A DNA stretch of 64,000 nt from Leptospiraceae bacterium (GCA_025059995.1 JANXCF010000003.1:310001-374000), one strand, 5' to 3'. Counted from the first letter of the stretch, positions 50,385-60,569 are shown. A program made the numbers and translations. Notes: generated by a model not told the origin, from the sequence alone.

Positions 50385-51449
50385 TCAATTTCTTGGAAGA
50401 TTAGACTTTCTCAATCGATTTTGATACCATTTTAGAATTTCTTCTAAAACAAAATGATAACACTCAATGGACATATGGGTAGCATCAAAAAATGTATTAC
50501 AGAAAAACCTTGTGTTGGAACTAAAATCCATCAACTGACTTTTTTCAAGAAATGTTTGCATCTTCTCCTTCCAGATTTGAGTGGCTTTTTGGGTTTGTTC
50601 CATTTGTTGTAGCATCTCCTCCATCACCGGGGAAACCGGAGGCTTTACGAGAAGATATGTAATATTGTTTTTCTCGATAAGCTCGATGGTTCTTTGGAAA
50701 AACTCCCACTGCCTTTTCGAAAAAGAATAATTTTTATACAACCACAGGATGTTTCCGTAAGCACTGATCTCCATTTCTGCTAAATCCCGCATATACCATT
50801 CTTTATTGAGAATGGGAGGAAGCCCACACCCTTGGTTTTCTCTCTGGAACCTATCTACTTGATATAAAAATTGATAGATTGGTTCTTGAGGATTTTTGAG
50901 TCGCTGCCACAAAACATAAATATCAGGTGGATAACGCTTTCCTGCAAAAAGGTTATAACCCAAAAAGGCGCTGACCTCATCCCTTTCGAATAAAGAAAAA
51001 TACCGAATCACAAATGAAAAATCAAACGTATAAGGAAGATTTGACCTTCGAAAACCAGGAGAATATTCATTGAATTGAAAAGGATCAGTTTCTAAAACCA
51101 CAAAATCAATCTTTGATGAAGCATCCAAAATCTTTTCAACGATGTAAAGATAATAGGCTGGTGAGTTTACAGGAACAGAGAAGTTATAAAGTTCCCAATC
51201 AGGAAAATTCTTTTTGAATTCTTGATAATCAAAAAACATGAATCGGGAACTTCCCATTACCACTAAGTTTTTCTTTTTTGGCTCTGAGTGTGAAAGTTTT
51301 TGGATCAGTTCTTCTTTATATTGGTAATAAAGAAACGTGGGATCTTTTTGGGTAAGAAATTGGATTTCTTTTATTAAGAAAATTTTATCCAAAAGAAAAA
51401 GAAGAAAAACTATCCCTAAAGGAAAATAGGCTACGAGGTGTTTTTTCAT
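50385..51449 (-). CDS. DUF1574-type (Leptospira-associated) protein
   Basis: The 354-residue protein has one N-terminal membrane helix (about 6-28) and an SGNH-hydrolase-like body: VVMGSSRFMFFDYQEF near 66-80 (GSS block), FVVLETDPFQFNE near 118, and the DATHMSIECYHF near 335 (Asp-x-x-His block). This fits PF07611 (DUF1574), a family known mainly from Leptospira. An acyl-ester hydrolase or transferase is inferred from the motifs. Its ATG overlaps the GT87 stop as ATGA (51446-51449), so the two are translated together. Confidence 0.75.
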   Translation of the reverse strand: MKKHLVAYFPLGIVFLLFLLDKIFLIKEIQFLTQKDPTFLYYQYKEELIQKLSHSEPKKKNLVVMGSSRFMFFDYQEFKKNFPDWELYNFSVPVNSPAYYLYIVEKILDASSKIDFVVLETDPFQFNEYSPGFRRSNLPYTFDFSFVIRYFSLFERDEVSAFLGYNLFAGKRYPPDIYVLWQRLKNPQEPIYQFLYQVDRFQRENQGCGLPPILNKEWYMRDLAEMEISAYGNILWLYKNYSFSKRQWEFFQRTIELIEKNNITYLLVKPPVSPVMEEMLQQMEQTQKATQIWKEKMQTFLEKSQLMDFSSNTRFFCNTFFDATHMSIECYHFVLEEILKWYQNRLRKSNLPRN

Positions 51450-52861
51450 GTTTGATTTTTCACAACAAAGGTGATTGAACCAAACAACTTAAATGCGAGA
51501 AAAATCCAAATCCCAAAGTTAATCCACGTAAAAAACGAGTAAATCGAAAAAAAATCCCTCACCCCATAAGGAAGAAACATCAAAATCCAAACAAAAATCG
51601 AAGGAAAAACGAACAATCCATGATGTATCTCATCATGCTTCAAAAAATAAAAAAAATAAGCAACGATCAAAATCCCAAAGGTATGATACCAACTAATCCC
51701 AGAGGTGAGCAAAGCAGAAAGAAAAAGAAAATATAAATAATACAAAGTCAAATTTTGATCTTTGAACGAGAAAATCCAGAAGGCAAAACTCAAAACCAAA
51801 AGAACCCCCAATACAAAAGAATTTAACGAAGTTATGAGAACTTTTATCGTTTCAAAAGAAAGAGGAACTAACGGTAAACCATAGAGATGCTGCTTAAAAT
51901 CAGCGAAAGTAAGAAACAACTTCCCCAAAGCTCCAGACAAAGATTGATTGTTAGTATAGGGTCGAACGAATCCGAATTCTTGATAAGTTCCCATGATCAA
52001 TTCATACCAAAAACGAAAAAATTCCCAGTTTTTCTCCCACCCCAAATAAAGTGATGGCAAAAAAATAGCCAAAAAAATTCCTAAAAACGTCCCCAATAGG
52101 ACACTATATCGTCGTTGAATGAAAAAGAACAAAACGATAAAACCCGTAATGATTTTTATCATCATGGTAAATCCCACAAAAACCCCCAAAACAAAATCAA
52201 GGGTAAAATTTTTGGAGTAGTAAAAAAAATTTAACGTCAAGACCAAAAAGAAGATCAAAAAAAAACCAATATTTCCATTACTGCTGTTTTGAATGAGGTA
52301 TGGAAATGTAAAAACCAAAGAAAGTAAAATCCCCCTCAAAATTTTTCGCTTAGATCTCACACCTAATTGATATGCAAGCTGATACAAAAGCCACAAAGAA
52401 ACTCCCAAAATCAAAAGTTGAAAAATCTGAAATACCATCCCCGCAACCTCATAAGAAAAAAACGTCAAGGGTATGATAAGGAATCCAAAAAGAGGAGGAT
52501 ATAAATACGTTCCAATCCCTTTTATTTGGCTTAAAAAATCATATAGCTTTTGGAAATTTCCTTCTTTTAAGAGGGATGGGAGCTCCGACTGGTGGTTCAA
52601 AAACCATTCGATTTTTTCTTCGTAGTAAGGGCTTTGATGATTTCGAATTCTCAGTGATGCATGGTAGTAATCTTCGAAATCACTTCTACTTTTCCACTCC
52701 CAAGTTTGTGTTGTGGGAGAAAGGATTTCCAATGAATTTATCAACAAAACCAAAAAAAGAACTCCAAAAGAAAAATAAATATTTTTGTATTTAAGAAAAA
52801 TCAAGAGTATCTTTTGTTTGCATTGTAAAAATATACTTTTCCATGAATTTTCAATTTTCAT
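51446..52861 (-). CDS. GT87-family (DUF2029) membrane glycosyltransferase
   Basis: A polytopic membrane protein of 471 residues with about ten membrane helices. The N-terminal periplasmic loop carries the DFEDYYHASLRIRNHQSPYYE motif near 62-82, with the catalytic-type Asp seen in the GT-C mannosyl/arabinosyltransferase families (DUF2029). It probably transfers a lipid-linked sugar to an unknown envelope acceptor. It is coupled to the DUF1574-type gene, which may act on the same product. Confidence 0.85.
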   Translation of the reverse strand: MKIENSWKSIFLQCKQKILLIFLKYKNIYFSFGVLFLVLLINSLEILSPTTQTWEWKSRSDFEDYYHASLRIRNHQSPYYEEKIEWFLNHQSELPSLLKEGNFQKLYDFLSQIKGIGTYLYPPLFGFLIIPLTFFSYEVAGMVFQIFQLLILGVSLWLLYQLAYQLGVRSKRKILRGILLSLVFTFPYLIQNSSNGNIGFFLIFFLVLTLNFFYYSKNFTLDFVLGVFVGFTMMIKIITGFIVLFFFIQRRYSVLLGTFLGIFLAIFLPSLYLGWEKNWEFFRFWYELIMGTYQEFGFVRPYTNNQSLSGALGKLFLTFADFKQHLYGLPLVPLSFETIKVLITSLNSFVLGVLLVLSFAFWIFSFKDQNLTLYYLYFLFLSALLTSGISWYHTFGILIVAYFFYFLKHDEIHHGLFVFPSIFVWILMFLPYGVRDFFSIYSFFTWINFGIWIFLAFKLFGSITFVVKNQT

Positions 52862-52909
52862 TGAAATGTAAGTTTTTTTTTTGGAAGTATCTTAGTCAAA
52901 CGCATAAGC

Positions 52910-53980
52910 ATGATGAAGGAAACTCACATTGAAGAATTAAACGAATATAGATTTGATTTACCCGAAGAACTCATTGCAAAATACCCAGCAATTCCAAGAG
53001 ACTCCGCAAGACTAATGATCCTCAAAAATCAAACCATCCAGCATGATATTTTCGCTAATATTGATAAATATCTTTCCGAAAAATCCATTTTGGTTTTCAA
53101 CAACACAAAAGTTTCTCAAAGAAGAGTTTTTCTAAAAAGAAAAAAAACCCAGAAAACCTTCGAGGTTCTTTTTTTAGAACCAATAGAAAACAATCTCTGG
53201 AAGTGTCTTATCCGAAAAGGAAGTAAACTCTCACTAAAAGAAGAACTTAAACTCGGAGAATATACCTTCATAATAGAAAAAAAAGAAGAGCGGTTTTATT
53301 ACGTCAGTTGTTGGATGAACCAACATCCAGCCATGATCGATATCTCTTCAGCTGAAAATTTTTTTCTTCGATATGGAGAACCTCCAATTCCACCTTATTT
53401 GAAGCGAAGAGCCAATGAAATAGACAAGATTTACTACCAAACCATTTTTGCCGAAAAACCGGGAAGTGTTGCTGCACCAACAGCTTCTTTACACTTCACA
53501 GAACATTTACTTAACAAACTTTATAAAAAACATATAATTCTTTTCATCACCCTTCATATTGGTTATGGAACTTTTTCGCCATTAACAGAGAAAGAACTGA
53601 AAACAAAAGAATTACACGAAGAACCCTATGAAATCCCCAATGAAGTAGCTCAGATTCTAAACGAAAACCACAAAAAATTTCCCATAGTTGCTGTGGGAAC
53701 CACGACCCTCAGAGCATTAGAAGATAACTTCAGAAAATTCCAGCAATTTCAAGCAGGCAAATTCTCAACAAAATTGTTTCTAAAACCACCTGATTTGATT
53801 TTATCGACGGAATATCTGATTACGAATTTTCATCTTCCTGCCTCATCACTTTTTATGCTCGTCTGTGCTTTCGGCGGAAAGGAATTTCTAAAACAAGCAT
53901 ACGATATAGCCATCAAAGAAAGGTATAGATTTTATAGCTACGGGGACGGAATGCTTTTACAAAATCAAATCTATTTATAA
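52910..53980 (+). CDS. queA: tRNA preQ1 synthesis: S-adenosylmethionine:tRNA ribosyltransferase-isomerase
   Basis: QueA transfers the ribosyl part of S-adenosylmethionine to 7-aminomethyl-7-deazaguanine in tRNA, giving epoxyqueuosine. The 356 residues have YRFDLPEELIAKYPAIPRDSARLM near 13-36, FNNTKVSQRRVF near 63, EKPGSVAAPTASLHFT near 181, the GYGTFSPL motif near 221 and TNFHLPASSLFMLVCAF near 304. It starts at ATG 52910 or the ATG one codon later. It is divergent from the GT87 gene. Confidence 0.95.
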   Translation: MMKETHIEELNEYRFDLPEELIAKYPAIPRDSARLMILKNQTIQHDIFANIDKYLSEKSILVFNNTKVSQRRVFLKRKKTQKTFEVLFLEPIENNLWKCLIRKGSKLSLKEELKLGEYTFIIEKKEERFYYVSCWMNQHPAMIDISSAENFFLRYGEPPIPPYLKRRANEIDKIYYQTIFAEKPGSVAAPTASLHFTEHLLNKLYKKHIILFITLHIGYGTFSPLTEKELKTKELHEEPYEIPNEVAQILNENHKKFPIVAVGTTTLRALEDNFRKFQQFQAGKFSTKLFLKPPDLILSTEYLITNFHLPASSLFMLVCAFGGKEFLKQAYDIAIKERYRFYSYGDGMLLQNQIYL

Positions 53981-54042
53981 TTTTTTCTAAATATTTACAA
54001 ATATGAATTGACATTAAGAAATTAAAGATAAACTAAAAAACA

Positions 54043-54951
54043 ATGAAAAATATCCCTGTATTGAAGCAAATCATGGATTTAAAATTTCATCATTTTCATC
54101 TGGATCAATTCCAAAAGTTCATTTTAGAAAACATTCACTTAGAATTCTTTTTAAAGAAAGGAAGAATGATCCTAACGCCAGATTATCAAGTTTATTTTGT
54201 TAGTAATGAAGACATTTCTGATGAAGAATACGCTCAGATTGAGTCCCTAAAAAAAGAACACAGGTTTTTATCTAAACTAAAAGAATATATTATATATAAC
54301 TTAGCCATTTACTCAGCTCTGATTGAAACAAATTCTTATTTTATCGAAAACAATAATTATCTTCTTATCTGCCGATTTGTTCCCGAAGCAAATCACAAAA
54401 ATCACTTCGAATTGAAAGTTTATACCATACATCCTGATGAACTTCCTCATAACTATAAAGATAAACTTTACTTGGGAAGAGACTTTGTGAACGTTCAGTC
54501 CTTCACAAGAAAGTATTTGGGAATTTTATCCATCAAAAATAGCTTAAAAGAACAATTAAAAAAGCTGGAAAATCGTTTGAGGGCATACACGACCAAAGAA
54601 ATCTTTTCCGAAATTGAAAGCGAATACACAAATGAAATCAAAGAACTCATCTCTGAGATTGAAGAATATGTGAATGTTATCACTTCAGATTATCCAGAAG
54701 AAATCTCCAAAAAAACCATTCCAGAAAACAAGTTGATACAAGTTAACGAAATTTTTCGAGAAATCAAACACGTCCTGATTGATATCGAAGACTCTATAAA
54801 AGAACTCGAAGACAAACTCTTAGAAAGCAATCTACTGAAAGCCGCCAAATACGTAATCAAATTTCGTAAAGATATAATGAATTATACTAACTATATCATC
54901 ATCAAAATCAACGGAAGGATTTCCGATGCCGTAAATCACATCCACTTATGA
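54043..54951 (+). CDS. hypothetical coiled-coil protein
   Basis: I do not recognise this 302-residue protein. The first 160 residues are mixed (SALIETNSYFIENNNYLLIC; YKDKLYLGRDFVNVQSFTRK) and may be a small domain of the beta-sheet type; residues 160-290 are coiled coil (KLENRLRAYTTKEIFSEIES, EIEEYVNVITSDYPEEISKK). No signal or membrane segment. It overlaps the convergent ftsZ end by 16 nt. Confidence 0.7.
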   Translation: MKNIPVLKQIMDLKFHHFHLDQFQKFILENIHLEFFLKKGRMILTPDYQVYFVSNEDISDEEYAQIESLKKEHRFLSKLKEYIIYNLAIYSALIETNSYFIENNNYLLICRFVPEANHKNHFELKVYTIHPDELPHNYKDKLYLGRDFVNVQSFTRKYLGILSIKNSLKEQLKKLENRLRAYTTKEIFSEIESEYTNEIKELISEIEEYVNVITSDYPEEISKKTIPENKLIQVNEIFREIKHVLIDIEDSIKELEDKLLESNLLKAAKYVIKFRKDIMNYTNYIIIKINGRISDAVNHIHL

Positions 54952-56309
54952 CTTCCATCGACTTTTTTTCTTCGTAAGTAGGCTGGTTCTTTCAGCTCCT
55001 CGAAATCCCATTCGATGAAATCATCATCTGTGTTGAAATAAAGTTTCTTTTTGGTTTTTTCTGGAATGTAGGCTTCAATTACTTCTTCTTTTGGAATAAG
55101 TTCTTTCTTGAAATTCTTTGAAGATGGTTGTTCATTCACAAAATTCAATGTATAAAGTGTTTCTTCTTCTTTTTGGAATTGAGATTCCCAATTCTTCACA
55201 TTTATCGTTTGTTGATTTTCCAAACTCCTTCGATAAGGATATGGTTCTTTTTGAGTAGTTAATTTTCGTTCTTGAGGTTGGATTTCGTCTTTTTTGGTGA
55301 AGATCTTTTCTTGCTGGTTGATGATAACTTCTTGAGGCTTTCCAGCTTTGGTTCGTTTTTTGAACCCAGTTGCAATCACGATCACTTGAACTTCGTTTTC
55401 TAAGTTTTCATCAATGGTTAGTCCGATGATTTTATTGGCTTCTGGATCCACGTTTTTCGTGATATATTCTGATACATCCTTCCAGTCCTGTAAAGATAAA
55501 TCCCGTCCTCCAATCACATTCAACAAAACTCCCGTTGCCCCAGAAATATCAGGATTTTCCAAAAGCACATTGTTCATTGCCTGATTGACAGCATCTCGAA
55601 CTTTATTTTCTCCTACTCCTCTTCCAAAACCTAAAACAGCCTCTCCAGAAGACTTCATGATATTTTTTACATCTGCAAAATCAACATTGATAATACCTGC
55701 TTTGTTGATGATATCCGAAATTCCCCTTACAGCATTATAAAGGATCTCATCAATGATCTTTAGGGCTTTCTTGGCAGGAGTATTCGGTTCAATGATTTGG
55801 AAAATTTGATCATTTTTGATCACAATCAAAGTATCTACAACCTGTCTTAGAGCTTCAATCCCCATTTTGGCGTTTTTTTCCCGCACCTTTCCTTCAAAAA
55901 CAAATGGTAAAGTCACAACAGCAACTGTTAGAGCTCCCAAACTTTTTGCTATTTCTGCCACAATGGGAGCAGCTCCTGTGCCTGTTCCTCCTCCCATCCC
56001 TGCTGTGATGAAGACCATGTTCGCATTATCTAATAGTTTTGCGATTTTTTCTCGATCTTCTTTTGCCGCTCTTTGTCCGATTTCCGGATCACCCCCAGCT
56101 CCTAGTCCCATCGTGATCTTTTTCCCTATGACAAGTTTGTTTTGAGCCTTAGAATGACTGAGTGCTTGCTCATCGGTATTGATTGCTATGAATTCTACAA
56201 ATTGTAATTGATTGGTGATCATTCGATCCACAGCATTGGAACCGCCCCCGCCAACCCCCACGACCTTAATGATAGCAGGTGGATTTCTGTCTTGATCTAA
56301 TTCAATCAT
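54936..56309 (-). CDS. ftsZ: cell division protein FtsZ
   Basis: FtsZ is the tubulin-like GTPase that forms the division ring. The 457 residues contain the GTP-binding VGVGGGGSNAVDRM near 16-29 and GMGGGTGTGAAP near 108. The globular core ends about 320, followed by a Lys/Glu/Gln-rich linker of about 120 residues and the conserved C-terminal peptide (ELKEPAYLRRK) that binds FtsA. ATG at 56309 has AGGAG 6 nt upstream. It follows ftsA (46 nt). Confidence 0.97.
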   Translation of the reverse strand: MIELDQDRNPPAIIKVVGVGGGGSNAVDRMITNQLQFVEFIAINTDEQALSHSKAQNKLVIGKKITMGLGAGGDPEIGQRAAKEDREKIAKLLDNANMVFITAGMGGGTGTGAAPIVAEIAKSLGALTVAVVTLPFVFEGKVREKNAKMGIEALRQVVDTLIVIKNDQIFQIIEPNTPAKKALKIIDEILYNAVRGISDIINKAGIINVDFADVKNIMKSSGEAVLGFGRGVGENKVRDAVNQAMNNVLLENPDISGATGVLLNVIGGRDLSLQDWKDVSEYITKNVDPEANKIIGLTIDENLENEVQVIVIATGFKKRTKAGKPQEVIINQQEKIFTKKDEIQPQERKLTTQKEPYPYRRSLENQQTINVKNWESQFQKEEETLYTLNFVNEQPSSKNFKKELIPKEEVIEAYIPEKTKKKLYFNTDDDFIEWDFEELKEPAYLRRKKVDGSHKWM

Positions 56310-56355
56310 AATTTTCTCCTATGAACGAATGATTATTTTATTAATGCTTTTTTTT

Positions 56356-57594
56356 TCAACCAAAAAGGTGTCGAAAGATACCTTTTATTTTTGTATCTTT
56401 CTTGGGAGTTTTATTAGAATCGTGAGCTTTATCTAATCTTTCGAACATTATATGTTTTGACATAAACTTGATGAGTCCCATAGCCGTTGAAAATTCAGGA
56501 GAAGCTACTTCATTAAACACATCTTCGATTTCAACAGGCTTTCCTATTTTTGAAGGGATACCAAATATTTTCTCAGCAATTTTATCCAAACCTACAAGAA
56601 GACTACCGCCTCCAGTTAAGACCACAAAAGAAAAATTTTGCTTATCTTTATCCAATTTTTTGTGTATGATTTTGTAAATTATCTCAAAAAGTTCCTCTGC
56701 TCTTGCTTCTAAAACCATGGCTATATCTTTCAAATACACAAACCTTTTAGTACCTCCAGGGCTTGATGGAATTTCGACTTTTTTTGTTGGATCTATGTCA
56801 TCGTTGAACGCAATACCATCACGTTTTTTTAAAATTTCTGAAATGAACGTAGGTAATTTAAAAGCACTTCCTAAATCAGAGGTGAAATGATATCCCCCCA
56901 AAGGAATTGAAAAAGTATACATATAACTTCCATGATTTATCACAGCTACATCAGTAGTTTCATGACCAATATCAATCACAATAAAATTCGAATTTCTTTC
57001 TGATTCTTTTATTACTGCTTCAGATGAAGCAATGGCATTCAGAACTAAGTGATCTATTTCTAAGTCTAAATGCTGAAAAATTTTGTAAATGTTTTTTATC
57101 AAATTAATAGGTGATATAATGATAAGAACATCTGCTTCTAATCGAGAACCAACCATCCCCAAAGGATTAGGAACTCGCATTTTTCGATCAATCAAATATT
57201 CTCTTGATAGAATATGCAAAATACTGTATTCTGAAGGTATTTGGATTTCTTTCGCATTCTGGATAGCTCTATCCACATCTTCATCTGTGATGATGCGGTC
57301 TTCATTCGATATGGAACAAATCCCAATTGAACTTTCACTTCTGATTTTGCTACTAGATATATTCACAACTACACGATGAATTTTTGTAATCCCACTCATC
57401 TTAGTAGCTTCACTTATGGATGCTTTAACAGAAGCTATTGCCTTTTCAATATTGATAATTTCTGCATTTTTTATTCCTTCTGATAATACATTGCTAAACC
57501 CCAGAACTTCTATCTTTTTGTAGGTATTTATCGCAGCAATAACACATTTAGTAGAAAAAGAACCGATATCTACAGCACAAAATAAAGTATTCAT
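56356..57594 (-). CDS. ftsA: cell division protein FtsA
   Basis: FtsA is the actin-like protein that tethers FtsZ filaments to the membrane. The 412 residues have the ATPase motifs CAVDIGSFSTKCVIA near 6, VDIGHETTDVAVINHGSY near 212 and VLTGGGSLLVG near 336, and end in the amphipathic helix KIKGIFRHLFG that binds membranes. Its ATG overlaps the upstream gene's stop as ATGA (57591-57594). Confidence 0.96.
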   Translation of the reverse strand: MNTLFCAVDIGSFSTKCVIAAINTYKKIEVLGFSNVLSEGIKNAEIINIEKAIASVKASISEATKMSGITKIHRVVVNISSSKIRSESSIGICSISNEDRIITDEDVDRAIQNAKEIQIPSEYSILHILSREYLIDRKMRVPNPLGMVGSRLEADVLIIISPINLIKNIYKIFQHLDLEIDHLVLNAIASSEAVIKESERNSNFIVIDIGHETTDVAVINHGSYMYTFSIPLGGYHFTSDLGSAFKLPTFISEILKKRDGIAFNDDIDPTKKVEIPSSPGGTKRFVYLKDIAMVLEARAEELFEIIYKIIHKKLDKDKQNFSFVVLTGGGSLLVGLDKIAEKIFGIPSKIGKPVEIEDVFNEVASPEFSTAMGLIKFMSKHIMFERLDKAHDSNKTPKKDTKIKGIFRHLFG

Positions 57595-58163
57595 AACTCA
57601 CCAGTAATGATTAAATGTGTGTCATCCTTATGAAGATTTACATAAGCTTCTCTAACTTTATTATCTATCAAAAAGACAATCATTGAAAGGATTTTTTCCA
57701 TCCAATTTTGGTCATAAAAGTCATTTAATTCCAAACGAATATTCTTTTTAGCAAGAAAAAATTCCCATTTATTTACTTTATATCTGATGTCTGATAACCA
57801 AAACAACAAAGAGGGATTTAAGTTGATCATTTTTTTATAATTATTAAGGAATTGATGTATTTCTTCTTGATTTTCTTGGTTACTTTCTTCTATAATGAGA
57901 ATCGGTATTGTTTCAACGATATCTCGGTTGATACACTCCTCTTTCTGTACGAATTGAGATTGACTAGTAAAATATATGATATTTTCTAAATTTTCTGTGA
58001 TTTTAAGTATACAAAAATTTTTCTTTTGGAGTAGAAACTGAAGGTCTGCCTCCTCAATGTTTTTATCATCATCAAAAAAAAATGAGAATAATACGATAAA
58101 TGAACCAATAACTAAAAAACTCAAAGAAACAAAAATCTTTACAACAAAATTTTTATTCTTCAT
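57591..58163 (-). CDS. FtsQ/DivIB-like cell division protein
   Basis: Located between murC and ftsA, the usual ftsQ position. From ATG 58163 it has 190 residues: a short cytoplasmic start, one membrane helix (about 8-30) and a periplasmic domain. The POTRA motif of FtsQ is not obvious (ADLQFLLQKKNFCILKITENL could be it), and the protein is shorter than most FtsQ (about 260-280). The call rests on position and topology. A TTG 6 codons upstream is the alternative start. Confidence 0.6.
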   Translation of the reverse strand: MKNKNFVVKIFVSLSFLVIGSFIVLFSFFFDDDKNIEEADLQFLLQKKNFCILKITENLENIIYFTSQSQFVQKEECINRDIVETIPILIIEESNQENQEEIHQFLNNYKKMINLNPSLLFWLSDIRYKVNKWEFFLAKKNIRLELNDFYDQNWMEKILSMIVFLIDNKVREAYVNLHKDDTHLIITGEL

Positions 58164-58294
58164 TTCTGTTGGAAAAAACAAATAGCCTCATTTTATTAAG
58201 AAGACAAATCATTTTTCGTATAAATAATACAAAGAAAACTTAAAAAATCACTTAAATATTAAAAAATTTTATTGTTAACAAAAAATTTCGCAAA

Positions 58295-59746
58295 TTATTT
58301 ATTTTTTAACAAGTGAATTTTTTGTAAAAACGTTCTTATTTGATAGGAAATATTCCCAGCTCCCATGAAAACAATGCAATTGTAATTTTGATAAAATAAA
58401 ATCTCGAATTCATTATCCCTTAAGTAATGAACCTTTTTTCTGATAAACCTACCAATCAACTCTGATGAAACACCAGCGATTGGACTCTCACCTGCACTAT
58501 AAAGTGGCAAAAGGTAGACCTCATCTGCTAATTCCAGAGCTCTCGCAAAATCTCTGGCTAAACTCAGAGTTCGTGAATAACGATGAGGTTGGAAGACAAC
58601 AGCGATTTTGTTTTTGTATCTTTCTTTCATGGATAATAATACATTAGCAATTTCAGTCGGATGATGACCATAATCATCGTAAATATCAATTCCATTTACG
58701 TTATCAATCAAATCCATTCTTCTTTCGACTCCCGAGAAACGATTCAAAATTCTGATTAAATAATTCATGGAATGTGGATTCTGTATTTCATTTCCCAAAG
58801 ACCTATAAGATAGTCCAGGATACTCCAACAGTAATGAATATACAGTAGCAATAGCACCCAAGCCATTTTTCAAAAAGTGTTTTCCCGGAAAACGAAAATG
58901 AATTCCTTCGTTCTTAGAGTCATAAATCAAATTCTGGTTTTTGAACAAATTGATACGTAGTATATCTCCTTGATAAATACCTAAAAAAAAATAACGATAG
59001 AGATTGTGATCTGGCTTTTTTGTCCCAAAACCTATATAAAATTTTTCTTCGACATTGTAGGGAAATTTCTGTAGTTCTAAGTCATCATTGTTGATTATGC
59101 TATACATAGCATTTTTAGAAAAATCAAAAAAAGCTTTGGTAAGCCGTTCAAAACTTTGATAATAGTTTAAATGATCTGTATCTATATTTAAAATGATTTT
59201 ATAATTTGCATTCGATTTTAAAAACGAACCATCAGACTCATCGGTTTCATAAACAGAGATGTTATTTCCACTATGAAATCCTTGAGGGAGAAATTTGGGG
59301 TAACCACCCACGATAATAGTTGGATTCAAACACAAGTTCATCAAAATCCAGCTTATCATAGATGTTGTAGAGGTTTTACCATGGGTTCCCGCAACAGCGA
59401 TTTGATTCTCGTGATTTTGTAATAGAAAATTCAAAAAATCCATTCGATGGAATAGTTGAATTTCTCCTTTACTTGCAAGTTCAGAAGCAAATTGCCTTTC
59501 TGGATGATTTTCTGATATAGCAGAACTATACACATAATAATCGCAATTTTTTAAGACTTCTAAATTTGGATGTCCAAAACATTCAATTTGATAAGCATTC
59601 AAAATTTTGTAACAATTGTGATTTAAATCATTCAATAAAATATCAGAACCATATACTTTATATTTCATTTTACTTGCTAAAAGTGCTAAAGGTTTCATTC
59701 CAGAACCACAAATCCCACTAAAATAGACTGAAATTTCATTATGCAT
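58295..59746 (-). CDS. murC: UDP-N-acetylmuramate-L-alanine ligase
   Basis: MurC adds L-alanine to UDP-N-acetylmuramic acid. From ATG 59746 the protein has 483 residues with SGICGSGMKPLALLA near 10, the ATP loop AVAGTHGKTSTTSM near 109, YDDYGHHPTEIANVL near 342 and FQPHRYSRTL near 372. A longer reading to 59782 begins MIFFEAIIN without support. First gene of the murC-ftsQ-like-ftsA-ftsZ group, 131 nt before the ftsQ-like gene. The other mur and fts genes are not here. Confidence 0.95.
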   Translation of the reverse strand: MHNEISVYFSGICGSGMKPLALLASKMKYKVYGSDILLNDLNHNCYKILNAYQIECFGHPNLEVLKNCDYYVYSSAISENHPERQFASELASKGEIQLFHRMDFLNFLLQNHENQIAVAGTHGKTSTTSMISWILMNLCLNPTIIVGGYPKFLPQGFHSGNNISVYETDESDGSFLKSNANYKIILNIDTDHLNYYQSFERLTKAFFDFSKNAMYSIINNDDLELQKFPYNVEEKFYIGFGTKKPDHNLYRYFFLGIYQGDILRINLFKNQNLIYDSKNEGIHFRFPGKHFLKNGLGAIATVYSLLLEYPGLSYRSLGNEIQNPHSMNYLIRILNRFSGVERRMDLIDNVNGIDIYDDYGHHPTEIANVLLSMKERYKNKIAVVFQPHRYSRTLSLARDFARALELADEVYLLPLYSAGESPIAGVSSELIGRFIRKKVHYLRDNEFEILFYQNYNCIVFMGAGNISYQIRTFLQKIHLLKNK

Positions 59747-59825
59747 TCTGATAAGGTTTATAATCGCTTCAAAAAAAATCAAGTTTTTATTGACAAAAAT
59801 TCATAAACTCAGTTTTGATATTTTC

Positions 59826-60560
59826 ATGGAAAAAATAATTCCTTTCAAAAAAACGATTGGTTTGTTTTTGGTAAGTATTTTTGGTATTCCCTTGATTTTT
59901 TCTCACTGTCAAACAGCTGAGAAAATTGGTAAGCAAACCCTTATCTCTACTGCTATAGGTTGTGGTGCTGGTTTAGCATTAGGAGCCATCTATGATGAGG
60001 TTCAAAGAAAAAGAGAATCAGAGCAAAGAAGAAAGGATTTCTTTGCCGTTTTGAAGAAAAGAAAAGAACAAAATCAAGGGAAGATTGTTGGTTTAGCTGC
60101 AGGATGTTTGGCTGGATTAGGAACTGGACTCTATTTAGACTTAATGTATGATGACATCCAAAATCAGTTCGGAGCAAGAGGCATTAATCTAGAAAAAATC
60201 CCCGATGAAAAAGGAGAAACGAAAGAACTTCTTGTAAAAATGGATGGGGATATCAACTTCCAGGTGGGAAGTGCTGAACTTCAAGGTGTTGCAAAAGAGA
60301 ATGTAGCAAGACTCAAAGAAGCTCTGGAGGCTTACCCAGAAACCGCTGTAAGAATTTGGGGACACACCGACAAAACAGGAAATCGAAAATTCAATGAAAA
60401 ACTTAGCGAAGATCGAGCTAAAACCGTTGCAAATGCATTGAATCTACCTTCTAATCGAGTTGCAGAAGTAAAAGGTTGGGCTTGGGACCGACCTTTGGAT
60501 GGAACAGGAGCAAGCCCTGCCAATCGTAGGGTAGAAGTAAGAATTATTCCTCTAAATTAA
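59826..60560 (+). CDS. OmpA-family lipoprotein
   Basis: From ATG 59826 the protein has 244 residues: a signal with a relaxed spirochaetal lipobox (IFSHC), two Gly-rich hydrophobic hairpins (AIGCGAGLALGAIY; GLAAGCLAGLGTGLYL) and a C-terminal OmpA peptidoglycan-binding domain (about 138-244) with IWGHTDKTGNRKFNEKLSEDRA and ASPANRRVEVRI. It likely links the outer membrane to peptidoglycan. It is divergent from murC and ends in a hairpin terminator. Confidence 0.88.
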   Translation: MEKIIPFKKTIGLFLVSIFGIPLIFSHCQTAEKIGKQTLISTAIGCGAGLALGAIYDEVQRKRESEQRRKDFFAVLKKRKEQNQGKIVGLAAGCLAGLGTGLYLDLMYDDIQNQFGARGINLEKIPDEKGETKELLVKMDGDINFQVGSAELQGVAKENVARLKEALEAYPETAVRIWGHTDKTGNRKFNEKLSEDRAKTVANALNLPSNRVAEVKGWAWDRPLDGTGASPANRRVEVRIIPLN

Positions 60561-60569
60561 AAACTTCGT

